A DNA stretch of 5,885 bases from Acidovorax delafieldii. Lineage in GTDB: Bacteria; Pseudomonadota; Gammaproteobacteria; Burkholderiales; Burkholderiaceae_C. The position numbers and the translations under genes were made by a program. Numbering within the stretch: the stretch's first letter is position 1; each line of letters opens with the position of its first letter. The notes beneath the pieces were generated by a model. It ran no database searches and was not told the origin of the DNA. It was given only the letters and a program-made list of their open reading frames with translations. Positions 5,877 through 5,885 of the stretch are shown in pieces. The DNA lies in the NCBI GenBank assembly GCA_002327945.1, contig DCVY01000109.1:26424-32308 (forward strand). The letters are read 5' to 3'.

Positions 5877-5885
5877 GATGACGCC

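Noticed and set aside
5861..5881. 6-bp inverted repeat TCATCA/TGATGA around the phosphoesterase ribosome site
   Set aside because: The stem is short and A/T-rich with a 9-nt loop that leaves the ribosome site exposed; regulation by it is not supported.

Overview
The window comes from a GC-rich bacterium. The protein families and wording (SrkA, TrxC with an N-terminal zinc domain, a Ser/Thr kinase fused to a universal stress domain) suggest a betaproteobacterium of the Burkholderiales, most likely Comamonadaceae (Acidovorax-like). That placement is recalled family resemblance, not a search result. All six genes I can support lie on the minus strand, so they are read from right to left; the long open frames on the plus strand are shadows of high GC content.

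Right block (5864 to 2591). A calcineurin-like metallophosphoesterase overlaps by an ATGA junction a eukaryotic-type Ser/Thr protein kinase that carries a C-terminal UspA domain. After 32 nt comes srkA (rdoA/yihE), the stress response kinase. The tight spacing and shared direction indicate one operon: a phosphatase/phosphodiesterase plus two kinases of different subfamilies, all stress themed. A 13-bp perfect hairpin covers the srkA stop codon.

Middle block (2590 to 675). A 220-bp AT-richer gap holds an extended -10 promoter inside a 64-bp imperfect inverted repeat, followed at once by a hipA-family kinase toxin gene and, 13 nt later, a hipB-like helix-turn-helix antitoxin gene. The order toxin-then-antitoxin is the reverse of E. 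coli hipBA, the predicted transcript is almost leaderless, and this block is visibly less GC-rich than its flanks (about 58-60% in hand-counted lines against 70-78%), consistent with an acquired toxin-antitoxin module.

Left block (674 to 1). A 169-bp spacer without a convincing promoter or terminator precedes trxC (thioredoxin 2). The last 70 bases beyond trxC hold nothing I can identify. A possible reading of the whole window is a stress/redox neighbourhood (phospho-signalling kinases, SrkA, TrxC) into which a hipAB module was inserted. The domain calls are firm; the joint function is inference.
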